Below are positions 12,101-22,086 of a DNA stretch of 64,000 nucleotides, piece by piece (the first letter of the stretch is position 1; every line of letters begins with the position of its first letter). The stretch is taken from NCBI GenBank assembly GCA_932521035.1, contig OW051495.1, positions 558,001 through 622,000 on the forward strand, read 5' to 3'. The notes beneath the pieces are model-generated. The model searched no databases and was not told the origin of the DNA. It worked only from the letters and a program-made list of their open reading frames with translations. This DNA is from Oscheius dolichura. Taxonomy: Eukaryota; Nematoda; Chromadorea; Rhabditida; Rhabditidae. Made by a program: the position numbers and the translations under genes.

Positions 12101-12212
12101 CAGGCTTTACGTCTCCAATGGAACAGTAAAATTCACGCTGAACAGCCTGCATATCATATTATCGCCGGGAATTACCATGGGCCTTCAAATCACCACAACT
12201 CCAGCTGATTAG
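9136..12212 (+). CDS. Secreted glycine-rich protein with CUB-like domains
   Basis: The first exon (9136-9307) encodes a signal peptide (MFILLFISILKSGTAQ) and a Gly-rich linker with GGG and GWGD repeats. Further exons at 9398-9483, 9531-9631 and 9675-9786 give a CSNSTIQLKTDW...CVYKIKIP segment, the start of a CUB-like domain. After an intron holding a MITE, exons from about 10340 to 12212 continue; one at about 11450-11527 reads LTVFDGFRDSRNGS, a typical CUB strand ('LTVYDG'). The intron 10865-11189 and a 41-nt intron at 12065-12105 keep phase; the stop is TAG at 12210. The exon 4/5 border near 9787-9823 and 10340-10376 is not settled. Length is roughly 500-550 aa. Probable extracellular protein of the nematode CUB-like class; ligand unknown. 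Confidence 0.65.
10104..10244. mobile_element. MITE family 2, copy 1 (141 bp)
   Basis: Terminal inverted repeat TATAGTCCATTTCCAGTGGA at the left and its inverse TCCGCTAGAAGTGGATTATATA at the right, flanking a GC-rich inner part with TCCCGTAGCAGCG. It lies in an intron of the CUB-like gene. The copy at 12321-12454 has the same ends and the inner part in the opposite orientation. Confidence 0.75.
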
Positions 12213-12320
12213 CTCCTTTATTCTTCTTGTACTGCTTCAACAAATCGTTTTATAGTGAATTTTTCGACCCTCTTTGATATATTCAGCGAATCACTCTCCC
12301 AGAGATCCGACATGAGCTTC

Positions 12321-12454
12321 TATAGTCCATTTCCAACGGATATTCCACGAATTCAAATTTGGCGGCGCGTCTCCGCTATGGGACCATGCCCGAAAGCTTC
12401 CAGGTCCCGTAGCGGAGAGGATTTTCCAAGGAATATCCGTTGGAATGGACTATA
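12321..12454. mobile_element. MITE family 2, copy 2 (134 bp)
   Basis: Starts TATAGTCCATTTCCAACGGA and ends with the inverse TCCGTTGGAATGGACTATA. Inner sequence (AAATTTGGCGGCGCGTCTCC, TCCCGTAGCGGAGAGG) matches copy 1 in reverse orientation. It sits just downstream of the CUB-like gene. Confidence 0.75.
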
Positions 12455-12861
12455 TTTTGATCCTGTATAATTTTTTCCGGAAAATTGACACGAAATGAAG
12501 CTTATTGACCGAATTTCCCCATGGTTCATACTTTTCTGATCTAAAAATTTGAACCTTGAATAATTTTCTCTTTATTTTTCTAGGAAACTATTAGAAGAAT
12601 CTTGGATAAAGGAGGTCGGTCGTTTACATATCTCGTGACTTCCTACTAGTCAAATATTTTCGAAACAACGCAATTTCTTGGGAAAAGAGAGACATTTTTC
12701 GAAAATTGACGAATCCGCCTATTTTCTGATCCTTTTTCCTGTTTTATGGAACTTTTATATACAAATATTTCAAAGAAACGACGTTCGCATGTCGTTAATA
12801 TCATATAATGTCTATAATGTTGTCCAAAGTGTTACATCAGGTTGAAATGTTTGCCCTGATC

Positions 12862-12995
12862 ATTTTCTCTCTTGCCTGCTCCCTTATCGCCCCCTATTCC
12901 ACCTGCCAGCGTCTATTTTACTATGACGTTATCCCCCCCCCCCCCATTCCACCCCCATTCCCCTCAAAAATATCTCAATTTTAGCCAAAAAAGGG
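12862..12995 (+). promoter_or_regulatory. Upstream block of kinase copy B with poly-C run and acceptor-like site
   Basis: Contains TTCTCTCTTGCCTGCTC, CCTTATCGCC and ACTATGACG in the order seen upstream of copy A, then a run of about 14 C at 12932-12945, and CAATTTTAG at about 12977-12985 shortly before the ATG at 13000. The last could be a trans-splice acceptor. Confidence 0.5.
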
Positions 12996-12999
12996 TGGG

Positions 13000-14125
13000 A
13001 TGAAAATAAATGTGATCGGTACCGGCGGCAGTGGAAAGAGTACCCTATCCCAGCGGCTAGCAGCCCGGTTCAATGTTCCCTGTATTCAATTGGATCAACT
13101 TTTTTGGCGGGCTAATTGGCAGGGATCGACGGATGAGGAAATGAGGAGCCGGTTGAGGGAAAAAATGGAAGAGAGCCCGGATGGATGGATAATTGATGGC
13201 AACTACTTCAGGCACTGCCCCTTCAAATGGGAGGTGGGTTCGAGTTTTTTTAGTAACAACCGCCACAGTTCGCACAACTGCTAGGCAATTTGTGGAATTG
13301 TAGCTGTAAAAGACGCTTGGCTGTCTAATTGTGGCGTTTTTGAGCTTCTAAAAGTCATAAGTACGTCTTAACGTCCAACTTTTGATCTTGAAGCCATTTA
13401 AAAACTTTCTGGAACTTCGAAAACTATTAAAAAGAAGAAAGAATTGCCACAGTTAGACAGCCAACTAGATTAGGAGCGCCACAGTTACTCAGTTCACTCT
13501 TTTGTGGAGAAAAATGTTTCAAAAAGGCTTCAAATAGCTAGAAACCGTGTAGTTTTACTCTACTTGGCATTGTTTCCGGCTAGCCACAGTCAAACAGCTT
13601 AACAATTTTTGAGCGCCACAGTTACACAGTCATTTTTCCAGCCAGGTTTTCTTCTGAAAACTGATCAAAATTTTTTGGCCTTTCTCAAAATAAGGCGAAA
13701 TTTATTTGTTCTTTGATGGCTTTTCCTTTCCTTGTAATCAGCCACAGTTAGACAGCTATAATTTCCATTCACAATTCAGGCGGCCGACTTGGTAATTTGG
13801 CTGGATTATGGCTTCTTCCTCACGATGTATCGAGTCGTCTGCCGTTCAATTTGGAGAGCCTGGTCCCAGATGGAAATATGGCCGGGCACTGGGAATAGGG
13901 AATCTTTTTGGCAGACATTCTTCACCAGGAATTCGATGATCTTCTATACTTTTAGTACTTATTGGAACATGAAGACAAAGTAGGGAAATTATAGGGAGAA
14001 ATATGGGAATTTCTAGGATTGAAGGGTTTATAGCAGATGAAAAATGGAAAAACGTACGGATTGTAAGATTACGGTCACCGCGGGAGACGGAAGAATTTTT
14101 GGAAACTATTGGGAAGAAGGAATGA
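13000..14125 (+). CDS. P-loop kinase of the FlaR / adenylate-kinase-like family, copy B (180 aa, 3 exons)
   Basis: Exons 13000-13233, 13780-13979 and 14017-14125 join in phase to 180 residues, the usual length for this family (about 165-190). Visible motifs in order: Walker A G-T-G-G-S-G-K-S (residues 7-14), an LDQLFW segment, the family signature W-I-I-D-G-N-Y near residue 68, a VIWLDY strand, an RAW...WPGTGNRESF segment, an FF(T)R(N)S motif, and the C-terminal IVRLRSPRETEEFL. These match proteins I know from bacteria (FlaR-like, often called adenylate kinase) and some fungi; the enzyme is expected to bind ATP and phosphorylate a small molecule, substrate unknown. Two spliceosomal introns (546 and 37 nt) and host-like codon use argue for a gene resident in the nematode genome, not contamination. 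Copy A lies 12.9 kb away in the opposite direction. Confidence 0.8.
13261..13757. repeat. Cluster of GCCACAGTTAGACAGC-type motifs in the kinase intron
   Basis: Inside intron 1 of kinase copy B the motif or close variants occur about seven times: 13262 (CGCCACAGTT), 13319-13335 (inverted GGCTGTCTAATTGTGGC), 13446-13462 (GCCACAGTTAGACAGCC), 13477, 13582, 13614 and 13741. The same motif is found at 43785, 47388-47505 (twice, inverted) and 63581-63625 (twice), so it is dispersed rather than local. Confidence 0.6.
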
Positions 14126-14859
14126 GAGAAATGACGAAGGAGGAGCGACTGAAATTGTAATAAAACTGTATATAAGGATGACAAAACCTTGTAAATTTAG
14201 ACTGTTTTTAGTTGTTATTTCATTTACTGTGCAAGAGAAATTGGAATGAATTGGAATGAATCGGATTCATAATGACCGCGAAACAAAGAAATCTGACTTT
14301 TTTCACCGCAATATTGGTCATTACGATCAAGTCCATTATCTCCTTCTAATCTTCCGCTTATTTAGGGGGAAAGTGAACAATTAAAAAATTAAAATAGACA
14401 CAAAAAACATCTGTTTTTGATGTCTTTTTCGCCTATAGGAAGTTTAAAAATTAGCTGGACCAATCGTTATTAGGCTCCCTGAGCTAAATTGAATATTTTA
14501 CAGTAATCTGATGAAACAATTAGATTCTGTTTTCACAAAGAAATTTCTTATTGAATAATAAGAAATTTTGCTCTTATAATCTGTTAGCTGGATTCGATAT
14601 ATTGACTAACAACTGCAATAGGGCTCTATATCTAGACTAATTGAAACTCTAAATGAGTATATTCATGTTTCCTTGGCCGTAAGTTTTCCAGTGGGGCCAC
14701 AAGATAACCTAGATTTTCATGTTTTAGTTAGAATTCATATAATCGTCTCGATAATTTGCATTATTAGAACCTCGAAAATGTTTTTCCTTACTTTCTACTC
14801 GTTTAGTACAGAACAAATAATACTGATAATTTATTGATATCCACTCATTTATCCGATGG
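14126..14859. other. Intergenic region, AT-rich, no gene seen
   Basis: No exon, RNA gene or repeat with clear ends is supported between the kinase and the convergent receptor gene. TCCCTGAGCTAAATTG and similar stretches are not recognisable elements. Confidence 0.4.
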
Positions 14860-17800
14860 TCAATTCAGTCCCTTCCTGGCCAGTTCCTTCATATTTTCTT
14901 CCATTTGATAGCTGAGGTGCATCGCTTCGCCGACCAGGATCATTAAAAATGTCACGAAAATAACAATAAGCGAGAACATTATCAACAGCAGACGGTCCAG
15001 TACGGTAGCCAGGTATTCCCATTCCAGGGCGTATCTGAAATTTGAATTTGAAGACTTTTTTGTTCCGGATAGGTGATATTAGAACAGATTTTAGGGATAG
15101 ATTCAGTGCATCTCTCTTCATCTCTCTCTCTCTTACTGCATGCGTGGGGTTTTTAGCCGAAAATAATGAATAAATGAGCTCTACAATGCTGAGAAGACCC
15201 AACAGATCAATTGAGAGCAAAAGTTCACGTTTTTTTGGATTTGAACCGATTTTGGCGGTGCTTCACGGTACTCAACCTGGACCAACTTTTCAAAGTGGGA
15301 TTTTCTACTATATTTTACCGTCTTTTTTGGTTGCTATTAGTACCAAACGGTAGCCCACAATTTTCTCTACAAAAACAGCTAAATTTCATAGTTTATCGGT
15401 TTCATTTAGAGAAGCTGGAGGCCGAAAACTAAATTTTCATGATTTCAAGGCTATTTTGACTGATAAATTGATAAAATTTTGGTTTTCTTGGAGATTTTCG
15501 GCACAAAATGATGCCTACAGGGTGATCTCCACGATCTTGTGGTTTAGCGTAACATTGTATTTCATTTTTCAGCAACCTAAAATTGCCATACCCAGTTTTT
15601 CTGCTGTTTTATCCGCTTTACAAAACATTTTTGTCAAATTTTTTCACTAATATTGCTATGTTCACTGTTCACTGATCACCTTCTCTTCAATTTGCTCTCG
15701 AGTAGAGTATTTTCCGTGGCCGACATCGCCGAGACGCAGTGCATCAGGGGTCCAGCTTCGATTGGTGATCCAATGGGAGAGGGTCCCGACGGCGGGTAGA
15801 GATCCGTAGCCGTTGAAGGGGGTCCTAAACGGATATGGTTCTCATTTTCTGATGTCTTACGAAGGGATGGTGGTCGGCCATTGGGGGTGGTACTGTTTTC
15901 CCTCTCCTGGAAGATGACAGCCCGGATTAGACGGCGCCAATTATCACGGGCGCGGGATTCTCGCTCGGAGCTGAAAAATATTGGAGTTGTCATGATACAG
16001 AAAATTGATGGAAAGTCTAGAAAATGCTCTTATCACCTCTCCAAAACTCAAAAAATCCAAAAAATTCGGATAAAATGGTCTTACCGGGCGGTTAGTCTCG
16101 CTGTTGGTGTTCCAAGTTTGGATATCGAGGTCGGCTGCATCAGGATTTCGGAACGGCTGTGCTGGTTTAGGAGACGAGGCGTTTTCTGGAAATCTCAGGA
16201 TGGAAAAAAGTAAGAATGCCAATTTTTGAGAAATATAAGTACTCCAATTGGAAGATATTTTATAAAGAATTTGTGTAGTCCATTTATGGCTCTCTAGAGA
16301 ACGGAGAATTGAAGCGAGATTTATTCAGGATCTCATGGTTTCTTTATCAAAATCCCCCCGGGAACTCGTTCTTTACATGAACCATCAAACTATTGAATCC
16401 AAAACCCACCATGGAACTGAAAAATATATCTCCCTTTATTTTACCAATTACTTGAAGCATGGAGCCAAAGATTATTCGGGAAACGTCAAGTTTCATCAGC
16501 CATTCTTATATTCTCAATTTTTATGTAATATGTTGTATGCATATAATAGCGTCTATGATAAATGCGAATGCTAGCCATTACGGTAGTTTTTTGATAATCA
16601 TAGAATTCAAATTGTTGCTACTGAATGAAAACAAGAACTTCCTCAGCTTATCACATTACCAAAAACCCCCTTTTCCAAAAGTTCGTTGCGGGACCCCGTG
16701 ATATTTTTGAAGAATGTTCCAGGGATAAATTGGAAGAAAAAAATGGTCTGGAATGGAAAAGAATCCAAGGAGCCGTAAAATTTTTGAAGGAACAATTAGT
16801 TCGATAACCGTCTGGTGTCTTTTGCTTTCCAGAACACAAATATCTGGTCTGAAACCTCATTTTTCCCCTATTTCTACCCACCAGCGGTCTCTTCTTCCGT
16901 CCCTTCCCGGGAATTTCATAATAGACGCCGGTCTCTTCCCACAATTCGATTAATTGTGTCGGTGCTCTCATTTTCAACCATCTGGCAATCTAAAACGCAT
17001 CTTTTTTTTGCATTTTTCAAGGGAAACAGACCTTTGCAAAGAATATGTAAGAAGCCAGCGGTGAAACAGGCTTGGAATACATTTTTTGAAGATGGACATT
17101 CAGGATAAAGGCAGTGAACAGGGTACCGATGAAGATGACGAATATTATGGTGAGGTAGAAGAGTCCTGGAACGAAATATACCGTAATTTTGAGGGCAAAT
17201 CGCCGTCTAATTGGAAAGCGCGCTTGATAAACGTGCTCCGTTAAATTATTGTTGATTGATGGCGTTTTTTTTTAAATTTTTTACGTTCTATTCAGACTTT
17301 TAAATATATTTCTTCGTCTACTTGACAATAACTTTGTCTCGATGTACAATCAACATTCAAAAATTCAGAAAAAAACGGCTAAAATAGCAATTTGACCTAA
17401 AGTTAGATGGAGCGCGTTTTACTGGCCGTTTTCCCGGCAGATTACGGTAATTACAAAATTAGAGGAATAAAAATTACGTACCGAAGAGGGGAACATAGTC
17501 ACTGGTTGTCGGCATCTGTTCAGAGACCATCATCATCAAAATGGACATCGCCAGGAGGGAATCTATCCCCAATGAGAGCTTCTCTCTTCTGGAAATTTGA
17601 CCTAATTTTTGAAATTTGTATTGCTTTGTTTGCTGAATAAGAAAATAGATTTTAGTCTATCACAATTTGTGAGAGACTTGGATTTTAGAATTTTCCTTTA
17701 AAAAATATAAAGAAAAAACTGGTTCAGCTGTGGAAGCTGTGGCTCTTTGTTTCTTTTTCTGGTTCAACACAAGAAAGGGTCTAATTTACCTTTCAGAACT

Positions 17801-20800
17801 GGTAGAAGCGGCCGTGAAGAAGCCTGTAACGGCGACCAGGGTGATGACAGAAGTGGGAATAACCAGATTCACAATGTAGTATAGGGGCTTTCGTCTGAAT
17901 TTTGTATGCTAATGACCAAAGTAAACTATCCATTTTCCACTTTATTAGGTCCTCAAAACATGCAAAAAAAGTGATTTTTTAGTAATTTTGGCGAAATGTT
18001 CCGTTCTATAGGAATCTCAAAACATTAAATTTTACCATGAAAAACGAGAAAAATAACTATTTCACAGAGTTTTTCCAGTTTATTACCCTTCCTAAACATT
18101 AGAAATAGGGTTATTCTAATAAATTTGCTAACCAAAAGAAAAAAGTAAAGCCCATCTCCCGTATGTTACTTTTTCCTTTCTATAACCACCACAAAACATC
18201 CCATTTCAACAGAAAATAATCTGGAAAAGGAGCCGAAAATTTTTCAAGAAAAGGAGATCCCAGGATGTTGAAAAAAAGAAGCATTGGGAATCAAGTAATC
18301 CCCGAGATCCTTGTATGCTCTTCAAAACATTATGGTTAACTTTTTTTCGACTTCAAGTTTGCTTCAAATTCATCTCACTGTTTGGAAATTCATTGTGACA
18401 ATCAAAAAAAGATTAAAATTCGGCTACCTGACGACGAGATTAGCCTCGAGGAGTACCCAGGGCTCCGGGCAGCAGACGAACTTCTCCTCGACGCGTTCGA
18501 TGTTGAAACTGACGACGACCCACTCCTCGTTGGTTATGAAGTTGTCCAGATTGACCGAGTCGAACTCCGCCTGGTAGTCGATGTCACTCTTCGACGAGGT
18601 CCAGGAGGATATTGTCAGCTTACACATCTGCTGGTCGTAGGGGAAGTAGCTGAAATAAGCTAGGAGGTGCTAGAAGACTGTAACATTGTAGAAGAACAAA
18701 AAGACTTTTGAACTGATCCTGAAACAATAGAAAGCCGATTTTTTTACCATTTCTGGTAATTTTACTTTAAAAAAAGGCTCAGCGCAAGATTTTATTAGGT
18801 TCTTTTGGGAGATTAATGTTTTTTACTCCGGAATAAAACATTTTCAGCATTTTCAGGCCATAAGATTTTTCCGGATTTCATGGCGGCAATAAGACCAGAC
18901 CAAACACAAACCATGTCTCTTTCTTGGATAAACTTTCTTTTCCACTTTTCGCCTTTCACAGGGTCCCGCTAATGATGAATTTCTCCAAATTTTAATTAAT
19001 TTTGTCAAATTTCCACATTGTCAAATAAATGAACGCCCATGTCTTCCTTATATTACCCTTCCATAACATAGGAATGCTATTTTAAAAAGAGAGAAAACTT
19101 ACCGTATATCCAGTAGACAACTGGTCCTATAGAGAGCCGGGTACATGAATTTGATCTCTGCTCCTCGCTCCCCCTTCCAGAAATTCGTCGTCACCACAAC
19201 GTTGATATAGCGCTCCGACTCCTCTCTGTTCATTACAACACTGAAAATTTTCTCTATTTATAATTATTCCGAAGGCCCATCAAAAATGGCAGTGGGGGGT
19301 AATTTTATAAGGGAACGATGAAACTAATTGAGAAATATTATGAAATGAACTTTTTTGGGAAGTCTAGAGAATCAAAAAGCGGATAGGAACAAATTTATAA
19401 GATACTGATGAAACCTGCCTGTTGTAGATGTAAGTATCCGGCAGCCAGATGGCGTCAAATGGGAGAATTGTGGTGTTGATCATACCGTAGTCGTGGGGAT
19501 TCCAGCCGAGGAAGTCGTCCTTCCATTTTTGAATTACCCAGACGTTTAGGTCCACGTTTTGCTGCTTCTCATTCTGAAAATTGGAGAGGTTTTAGAGAAA
19601 ATTGGGAGGAAACGGCCGATTCGCGATGATAAGTTGTAGCTAAGGTTGATTAGACGGAAAGTGAGAATTTTAAATAACAAATACGCATTGGGACGTATTC
19701 GAACGGTTTGAATTTATGGAAATGGAGAAACAGCAAAAATACCAATTTATAACTATTTTACAGCAAATCAGCAGCAATTCTCCGAAATTTATAGTGGCCT
19801 TGAAACGAGGAAGACTTTTTTCTTCAGCAAATCTTTTCTTCTATTATTTTGGTCGATTTATAAGATTATTTTCAAAGTCAATCTTCACTGGGCAAGAATA
19901 ACTTGAACAGGATCGCACGCAACGCTTTTGGAACAATGAAATGAAAAAAAAATGTCTGTTCCTCGGAGAAATGGTAAAAAGAGCAGGTCTACTACCGGTT
20001 CTGAAGACAAAAGCAATTTCCTTGAGGGATGAGTAAAAGGTTGAACATTTTGATCATAGCAAGGTGATTCTTATTGGGACTGTGAATTTCATAAAAACCA
20101 AAAAGCTCAATTCGTATAGACGAATCCTCGGGATGGCCAAGCTCCGGCCGAAACTGAAATGGAAACGACCCAAAACGCGAACATCACCGAAAGAAAACGA
20201 CCCAAAATGGCAACGGCCACGAAAGAAAACGACCCAAAAGCGCTCAGGGTCGTTTCGAAAATGGCCGAAACAAAAACGACCCGTTTCGGACGAATTTTTC
20301 TGCAATTTTACGTTATTCTTCATCTTTTTGATGTTCTTTTACTAGAAGAGTGTCTCACATAAGTTAGGCAACACAAAGAATAAGGAAAACTGATAAATAT
20401 AAGCTGTAATTAATTTGTTACAACATCACGCAAAATTGCAGAAAAATTCGTCCGAAACGGGTCGTTTTCGTTTCGGCCGTGGTACGAAGCGGCCGTTGAT
20501 ATCTTTTGACTTTGAAGGTAAAAATGACTTACAATAACGAATAACCCTAGATAGAGTGTACGGGCCAGATTGTCCAGTACCTATTTATTGCAAAATGGAG
20601 AAAGAAACCTAAAGGACAGCCAAAAATTGGGCCTATCCATTGGAAACGGGCCTGTAGGAGGAGTTGAATTTTTTTTGGAATCAAGTCACCCTCAAAAGAA
20701 GTCTGTCGATTGAAGTTTACTCTTCGTACACGTTATCAATCAAAACTGAAACTCACAATGGCCAATATCTGATAGAGACTCATGCTGAAGGAGACGCTGG

Positions 20801-22086
20801 TCGGCCGCGAGTGGTTGACTACCGGCCTGACTCTATTATCGTACCTAAAGCTGAAAAGTTCGAGTTTTTAGTCTATTCTAGACACGAGACGAGAAGGAAA
20901 ACACTAAATAAACTACTAGAAGGGCTACAGTAATCCGAGAGGAAAGGGGGAAAGTGTTAGAAAAGGGAGAGAGACTGTAACCAACCTTCGCTGGTCCATC
21001 AGGTCCTTGGCCAGGCGGATGTGGGGCAGGAATTCACCCTGCTCGTCCATTAGAGCATCTTCTAAAGCATTGATTTTTATTATTTTGCAAAATGTTGAGG
21101 TTCTACTGGGTCCATTTATTTGTAGCTTGGCTTTTTTTCGTTGCTTTTGTTTCGAATTTTAAATTTTTTTCAAAATTTCATCAAAAAGATAAATGGAACG
21201 TAAAAATTCGAAGGTCAGTATGTTTGCCAACCAAAGGTCGTCAATAATGAAATCTGGTTTTAATTTTTGAACTTACGACTTGTTCTCTATTTGAACTATC
21301 TTCCAGACCACTTCATGCCTTCCACTACAAGTTCCTTTATTTCTGTACCATACCGGCTTTTGTTTTTGTTTCGCGACATTGATATAATGCTTGTTCATAC
21401 TTGAATTGTACTATGGTGACGGTGATGCTTCTTGAGAGTTGATAAAATTTCCCAACTAAAACCATTGCCTTGTTTATCCCGTTCCTCAACACTCCAAAAA
21501 AGCTGTTTCTATGTTTCATCCCCTGTTTAAAACGTGAGTTCAACTGGCAAATTGATCAATCGTCGAACCCCCGACCTCTCGAATGATAATACCGGCCTCT
21601 TAGCCACTACACCACGAAAATTGAACGGACGGCGGACATTTTACAAAACTTGTTGTGCTCGTCCTGATTTTATTTTATGGACTACACCCCTGAAATTTTG
21701 GGGATAGGGGTAATCAACCACCCTCGAAATTATGGTCAAAAAAGATTTTCACGAAACCTCAGCTGAAAAGCTGTGCGCGTCAAAATTACCTTCCGGGACC
21801 TGGCACTACCCCGATGTAAAGTCAAACCACGCGCCGCCCCTGTCGGCGGCCGCCGGCCGCCGTAGGCGCGGGGTGAGACTGGAACGCGAGCCTAGGCTCT
21901 TGCCCACGAGCATAACTGGGTCAACCTAGTCAAGGCGGTGATAAATAGAAATGATTCCACAAGGGCGTCTTCCATAAAAACTGGGCGAATCTAGTCTTCG
22001 ATAAAAATAGGGGGAAAAAACTAACTTGCTGCTTGAACAATCCCGCTCCATGTTGCAAAGATGACGATGAGATAGTTTAGGAGCAT
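14860..22086 (-). CDS. Nicotinic acetylcholine receptor alpha-type subunit, DEG-3-like
   Basis: Minus-strand multi-exon gene. Start ATG at 22086 opens a signal peptide (MLLNYLIVIFATWSG). Later exons give, in order: NEKQQNVDLNVWVIQKW and WLPDTYIYN (19574-19419), a Cys-loop of C plus 13 residues plus C (C-LLDIR...YFPYDQQM-C, about 19110 and 18640), the vicinal Cys pair in FVCCPEPWVLL (18460) that marks alpha subunits, TM1 RKPLYYIVNLVIPTS (17880), TM2 LGIDSLLAMSILMMMVSEQM (17560), TM3 FYLTIIFVIFIGTLFTAF (17160), a long cytoplasmic loop (about 16960-15690, partly uncertain) and TM4 LIMFSLIVIFVTFLMILVGE before TGA at 14860. GFFTAASTSSER after TM1 and the TM2 sequence fit the worm DEG-3 group of cation channels. 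Expected role: ligand-gated channel subunit at the plasma membrane of neurons or muscle. Exons 21061-20982 and about 20580-20528 are less certain. Confidence 0.85.
20263..20479. mobile_element. Fold-back element rich in AAAACGACCC motifs
   Basis: Left arm at about 20263-20310 (GGCCGAAACAAAAACGACCC, then GTTTCGGACGAATTTTTCTG) is repeated inverted at 20432-20479. To the left, 20155-20260 carries four more AACGACCC / GGGTCGTTT motifs at irregular spacing. The whole lies in an intron of the receptor gene. Confidence 0.6.
21553..21625 (-). repeat. tRNA-like (SINE-type) element
   Basis: On the minus strand GTGGTGTAGTGGCTAAGAGG looks like a Pol III A box and GAGAGGTCGGGGGTTCGACG like a B box, about 35 nt apart as in a tRNA, but stems do not close into a proper cloverleaf. 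A CGGAC tract follows, as at 0.9-1.2 kb. It lies in the first large intron of the receptor gene, next to a GC-rich patch at 21818-21875. Confidence 0.5.

Noticed and set aside
1-14125. Bacterial contamination as the source of the kinase genes
   Set aside because: Both copies are embedded between nematode-type genes, have host-like introns and upstream acceptor sites, and one intron carries a repeat found elsewhere in the window.
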